A stretch of 50,350 nucleotides of DNA, from positions 1-50,350 of the forward strand of contig NZ_JAATVU010000041.1 of NCBI RefSeq assembly GCF_013184745.1, written 5' to 3'. How positions within the stretch are numbered: position 1 is the stretch's first letter; each line of letters starts with the position of its first letter. This document shows positions 48,855-50,350 of this stretch, in pieces. The DNA is from Mangrovicoccus sp. HB161399 (GTDB taxonomy: Bacteria > Pseudomonadota > Alphaproteobacteria > Rhodobacterales > Rhodobacteraceae). The translations under genes were made by a program, and so were the position numbers. A model generated the notes under the pieces. That model did no database searches and was not told the origin of the DNA. It worked only from the letters and a program-made list of their open reading frames with translations.

Positions 48855-50063
48855 ATGGAGCATGTGGTCGTGATCGGGGCGGGCCAGGCCGGGTTCAGCC
48901 TGACATCGAAGCTCAGGAACGAGGGGTTCGCAGGCAGGATCACGCTGATCGGCGACGAGCCCGAGCCGCCCTACCAGCGGCCGCCGCTGTCGAAGAAGTA
49001 CCTGCTGGGCGAGATGGAGAAGGAACGGCTCTATTTCCGCCCGCGCTCCTTCTACGAGGAGCAGGGCATCGCGCTGAAGCTCGGTGCGCCGGTGACCGCG
49101 ATCGACCCGGCCGCGCGCACGGTGGCGCTGGAGGGCGAGAATATCGGCTGGGACGTGCTGGCGATCTGCACCGGTGCCGACCCGGTCCGCGTGCCGGCGG
49201 AGCAGGGCGGCAATCTCGGCGGCGTCTATGCAATCCGCAAGCTGGCCGACATCGATGCCTGCGAAGGCGAATTCGTCCCGGGCCGGCGGCTGGTGGTGAT
49301 CGGCGGCGGCTATGTCGGGCTGGAAGCTGCTGCGGTGGCGCGCTCGAAGGGGCTGGAGGTCGTGCTGCTGCAGCGTTCGGACCGCATCCTGCGGCGGGTG
49401 GCGTCAGAAGAGACCGCGGCCTATATCCATGCGCTGCACGAAAGCCGCGGCGTGGAGATCCGCGTGAACGCGCCGATCGCCCGGCTGACCGGCACGGACC
49501 GGGTCGACGGCGTCGAGCTGGCCGACGGCACCCATCTTCCGGCGGATTTCGTGATCGCCGGAATCGGCGCGAATTGCGTCCCGCATCTGGCCGTCGCGGC
49601 GGGGCTGTCGGTTGCCGGCGGCATCCTGGTCGACGAATTCGGGCGGAGCTCGGCGCCGGGCATCTGGGCGGCCGGGGATTGCGCCGAATTTTCCTTCCGC
49701 GGGGCGCCGACCCTGCTGGAGAGCGTGCAGAACGCCGTCGACCAGGCGGAGACCGTGGCGCGCAACATTCTCGGGGCGCAGGCGCCCTATGTTCCGGCGC
49801 CGTGGTTCTGGTCGGACCAGTACGACCTGGCGCTGCAGATCGCGGGGCTCAGCCGCGGCCATGACCGCGTGGTGCTCCGTCCGGGCGTGCGCGAGGGCTC
49901 GCAGTCGCACTGGTACTACAAGGGCGGAACGCTTCTGGCGTGCGATGCGATGAACGATCCGCGCGCCTACATGACCGCAAAGCGGCTGCTCGAGGCAGGC
50001 AAGAGCCCCGATCCGGCGCTGGTGGCGGACGGGTCGCTGGAGCTGAAGAGCTTCCTGCGCTGA
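48855..50063 (+). CDS. FAD-dependent ferredoxin reductase
   Basis: A 402-residue NAD(P)H:ferredoxin reductase of the rhodocoxin/putidaredoxin reductase type. It has the FAD loop VVVIGAGQAGFSLTSKL, EPEPPYQRPPLSKKYLLGEM, the NAD loop VVIGGGYVGLEAAAVARSKG, and the C-terminal GIWAAGDCAEF and ESVQNAVDQAETVARNILG segments, ending with a reductase C-terminal domain (PWFWSDQYDLALQIAGLS). Such enzymes feed electrons to Rieske or ferredoxin partners of oxygenases or P450s. It could serve the split oxygenase at 13412-14853, but there is no physical link, so this is only a possibility. Confidence 0.88.
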   Translation: MEHVVVIGAGQAGFSLTSKLRNEGFAGRITLIGDEPEPPYQRPPLSKKYLLGEMEKERLYFRPRSFYEEQGIALKLGAPVTAIDPAARTVALEGENIGWDVLAICTGADPVRVPAEQGGNLGGVYAIRKLADIDACEGEFVPGRRLVVIGGGYVGLEAAAVARSKGLEVVLLQRSDRILRRVASEETAAYIHALHESRGVEIRVNAPIARLTGTDRVDGVELADGTHLPADFVIAGIGANCVPHLAVAAGLSVAGGILVDEFGRSSAPGIWAAGDCAEFSFRGAPTLLESVQNAVDQAETVARNILGAQAPYVPAPWFWSDQYDLALQIAGLSRGHDRVVLRPGVREGSQSHWYYKGGTLLACDAMNDPRAYMTAKRLLEAGKSPDPALVADGSLELKSFLR

Positions 50064-50350
50064 ACTCGCCTTCCCTCGTCTTCCTGCGCGACGGGCCCTG
50101 GGTCATCTAGCTCGGGGTCTTTTTCCACATTTGGTGTCTTCTTCATTTTTCTGTACATATTTTGTGTTTGTTCTGATCTTTCCGTTGGGTCACGGGATTT
50201 TTTTGGGGTTTTGTGCGAGAATCGAGTTGCGGGGGTCGGGGGGTTTCTCTAGAAGGCCCTTCACCGACGGGGCGGCGACGCACCGGGGCGCTTGAGGGTC
50301 TGCGGATGCAGTCCGGAGGGCGGACAGATCAGGAAGGTGTTGCGATCAGG
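50064..50350. other. T-rich intergenic region at the right edge
   Basis: The sequence after the reductase is strongly T-rich (about 50109-50215, with runs such as CTTCATTTTTCTGTACA and GATTTTTTT) and contrasts with the GC-rich DNA before it. The T-run could end transcription of the reductase, though I found no strong stem before it. From about 50260 the composition becomes GC-rich again. I see no recognisable gene start here. Confidence 0.5.
50261..50350 (-). CDS. Possible C-terminal end of a gene entering from the right
   Basis: The minus strand is open from the window edge to a TGA at 50263-50261, giving 29 residues (PDRNTFLICPPSGL, then HPQTLKRPGASPPRR). It begins outside the window. Neither the sequence nor the context points to a family, and the length is within what chance allows, so this is only a candidate. 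Confidence 0.15.
   Translation of the reverse strand, partial: PDRNTFLICPPSGLHPQTLKRPGASPPRR

Overview
The window is GC-rich chromosomal DNA with dense, overlapping operons. It looks like a member of the Rhodobacterales close to Rhodobacter, Rhodovulum or Paracoccus. Three blocks support this: an uptake-hydrogenase cluster in the same gene order as described for Rhodobacter capsulatus, a sulfoquinovosyl-lipid operon (sqdB-sqdD-sqdC) as in Rhodobacter sphaeroides, and a taurine locus controlled by a MocR-type TauR with recognisable TauR boxes. The species cannot be fixed from the sequence alone.

Layout, left to right. Positions 1-79 are the edge of an IS3-like insertion sequence, followed by about 900 bases in which I recognise no gene. 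Positions 980-5386 carry a sulfotransferase and two glycosyltransferase genes, probably for a surface polysaccharide. Positions 5479-8393 are sqdBDC for sulfolipid synthesis. An aldehyde dehydrogenase (8486-9955) is followed by a copper-exporting P1B ATPase preceded by a CueR-like operator. Positions 12669-15506 form a compact, unfamiliar five-gene operon: a nucleoside deaminase, an acylphosphatase-like protein without catalytic residues, a Rieske protein, an oxygenase catalytic subunit whose Rieske part is eroded, and a GST. Then come phosphoglucomutase, a Tat-type intradiol dioxygenase, and an ArsR/SRPBCC pair with its own operator.

Positions 19307-25645 hold taurine uptake (tauABC) and first-step catabolism (tpa) with the regulator tauR. 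TauC carries an unusual insertion of about 120 residues resembling adhesin-type tandem repeats. Positions 25704-44890 are an apparently complete [NiFe]-hydrogenase system: H2 sensor and kinase (hupT, hupU, hupV), hypF, the structural genes and cytochrome b (hupS, hupL, hupC) with a small extra membrane-protein gene between hupL and hupC, accessory genes hupDFGHJK, then hypA, hypB, hupR, hypC, hypD, hypE. HupUV should sense H2 and modulate HupT, which acts on HupR to control hupSL. The Hup and Hyp proteins build the NiFe(CN)2CO site. A strong terminator-like hairpin and a 288-base gap separate hupSLC from hupD onward.

The right end holds an MGH1-type glycoside hydrolase, an AcvB/VirJ-like periplasmic hydrolase, a 3-hydroxyisobutyryl-CoA hydrolase-like protein and an FAD-dependent ferredoxin reductase. 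The last 287 bases are T-rich and differ from the rest of the window. No tRNA, rRNA or CRISPR array was seen.
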